From Promethearchaeia archaeon (GTDB lineage: Archaea > Asgardarchaeota > Lokiarchaeia > Sigyniarchaeales > SOKP01), in contig JAHQWX010000149.1 in assembly GCA_029856375.1 (NCBI GenBank), forward strand, positions 1-5,657: 5,657 nucleotides of DNA. Reading direction: 5' to 3'. A program made the translations under genes and the position numbers. Position 1 is the stretch's first letter. The number at the start of each line of letters is the position of its first letter. The notes under the pieces were generated by a model that searched no databases, was not told the origin of the DNA, and saw only the letters and a program-made list of their open reading frames with translations. This document shows positions 5,248 to 5,657 of the stretch, piece after piece.

Positions 5248-5283
5248 ATACTATTAATCCTAAATAAAGGTAAATTTACTAAA

Positions 5284-5298
5284 TTAAATATATAATAA
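5284..5298 (-). promoter_or_regulatory. Weak candidate TATA box before the GTPase gene
   Basis: The minus strand reads ATTATTATATATTTA or close to it, centred near 5291. Initiation would fall near 5265, leaving a leader of about 30 nt. A 10-bp palindrome GTAAATTTAC (5270-5279) follows it. The 78-bp gap is almost all A/T, so the box is weak evidence for a separate promoter. Confidence 0.25.
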
Positions 5299-5317
5299 TA
5301 TTTCGAGTTTATTTTTT

Positions 5318-5657
5318 TTATATATTTTCTATATCAAAATTTTTAATCATTTTAGTTTTTGCGTCAACCCCAAAAACGATTGCAATAAATTCGTCTTTAC
5401 TATTGTCTGGGTCTTCCATTATAAAATAAAATGCCTTTTCGTCGTGGTTTAATCCGATTTCCATTTCCCCGCATCCTTCTGGTAAGATTTTGGCAATTTC
5501 GGGTGGTGCGTTTTGCTTTAACAGTTCGTATACAACATCTTCTGTCGCACTCTGCTCCATCCTAAGCTTCTTAACATCGCTCATCTCGAATGCTGCTAAA
5601 TGTTTTTCAATTTTATCGTTAAGCTCGTCCCAGAAATTAAACAATTCTTCGACATCT
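5318..5657 (-). CDS. Small acidic protein of unknown function, N-terminus probably outside window
   Basis: I do not recognise this family. The frame is open from the TAA at 5318 to the right edge. A TTG at 5644 would give 108 aa, but four more in-frame codons (Asp-Val-Glu-Glu) precede it without a stop, so the true start probably lies just beyond the edge. The product appears soluble, with no signal peptide or membrane helix. The N-terminal half looks helical (LNDKIEKHLAAFEM, then EDVVYELLKQNAPPEIAKIL). The C-terminal half alternates short strands (EMEIGLNHDE, AFYFIMEDPD, EFIAIVFGVD, MIKNFDIENI) and looks like a small alpha/beta fold. Acidic residues dominate. Cys and Gly in PEGCGEM do not form a metal-site pair. 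It sits 79-85 bp upstream of the GTPase gene on the same strand without an oligo-T run between them, so co-transcription is possible. Confidence 0.75.
   Translation of the reverse strand, partial: DVEELFNFWDELNDKIEKHLAAFEMSDVKKLRMEQSATEDVVYELLKQNAPPEIAKILPEGCGEMEIGLNHDEKAFYFIMEDPDNSKDEFIAIVFGVDAKTKMIKNFDIENI

Overview
The window reads as chromosomal DNA from an archaeon, most probably an Asgard (Lokiarchaeota-like) lineage. The evidence is an archaeal group II chaperonin (thermosome) subunit, a tryptophanyl-tRNA synthetase of the archaeal/eukaryotic type, an archaeal-style Lrp/AsnC regulator, and a eukaryote-like Arf/Rag-type small GTPase with a C-terminal roadblock-like domain. The intergenic DNA is very A+T rich, with TATA-like boxes and oligo-T stretches in place of bacterial -35/-10 promoters and GC-rich hairpin terminators. 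The lineage is inferred from gene content, not from a marker phylogeny.

Layout from left to right. Positions 1-1070 (minus) hold the first 356 codons of a thermosome subunit that runs off the left edge. Positions 1217-1960 (minus) encode an unusual 247-aa protein with two helix-hairpin-helix (HhH) motifs, a Lys/Glu-rich linker and four predicted membrane helices. Positions 2050-2502 (minus) encode an Lrp/AsnC regulator, and 2672-3079 (minus) encode HisI. A 104-bp divergent promoter region then separates hisI from trpS (3184-4296, plus). trpS meets a convergent Rag/Arf-like GTPase gene (4298 to about 5233, minus) with one base between the stop codons. At the right edge a small acidic protein of unknown function (5318 to beyond 5657, minus) lies upstream of the GTPase and may be co-transcribed with it. 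All genes except trpS are on the minus strand. The longest stretch without a gene is 169 bp (2503-2671).

Most neighbours look like independent units. The HhH, lrp, hisI and GTPase genes are each followed by an oligo-T run of at least six T, starting about 34-42 bases after the stop codon. The GTPase's run lies inside trpS, in its lysine codons. The small right-edge gene has no such run, which suggests read-through into the GTPase gene. hisI and trpS both have a TATA-like box about 26-28 bp before the ATG, suggesting leaderless transcripts. No mobile element, CRISPR array, tRNA or rRNA was seen. The points of most interest are the Arf/Rag-roadblock GTPase with its unknown partner, the HhH-membrane protein with an inverted repeat upstream, and the variant signature motifs in TrpRS.
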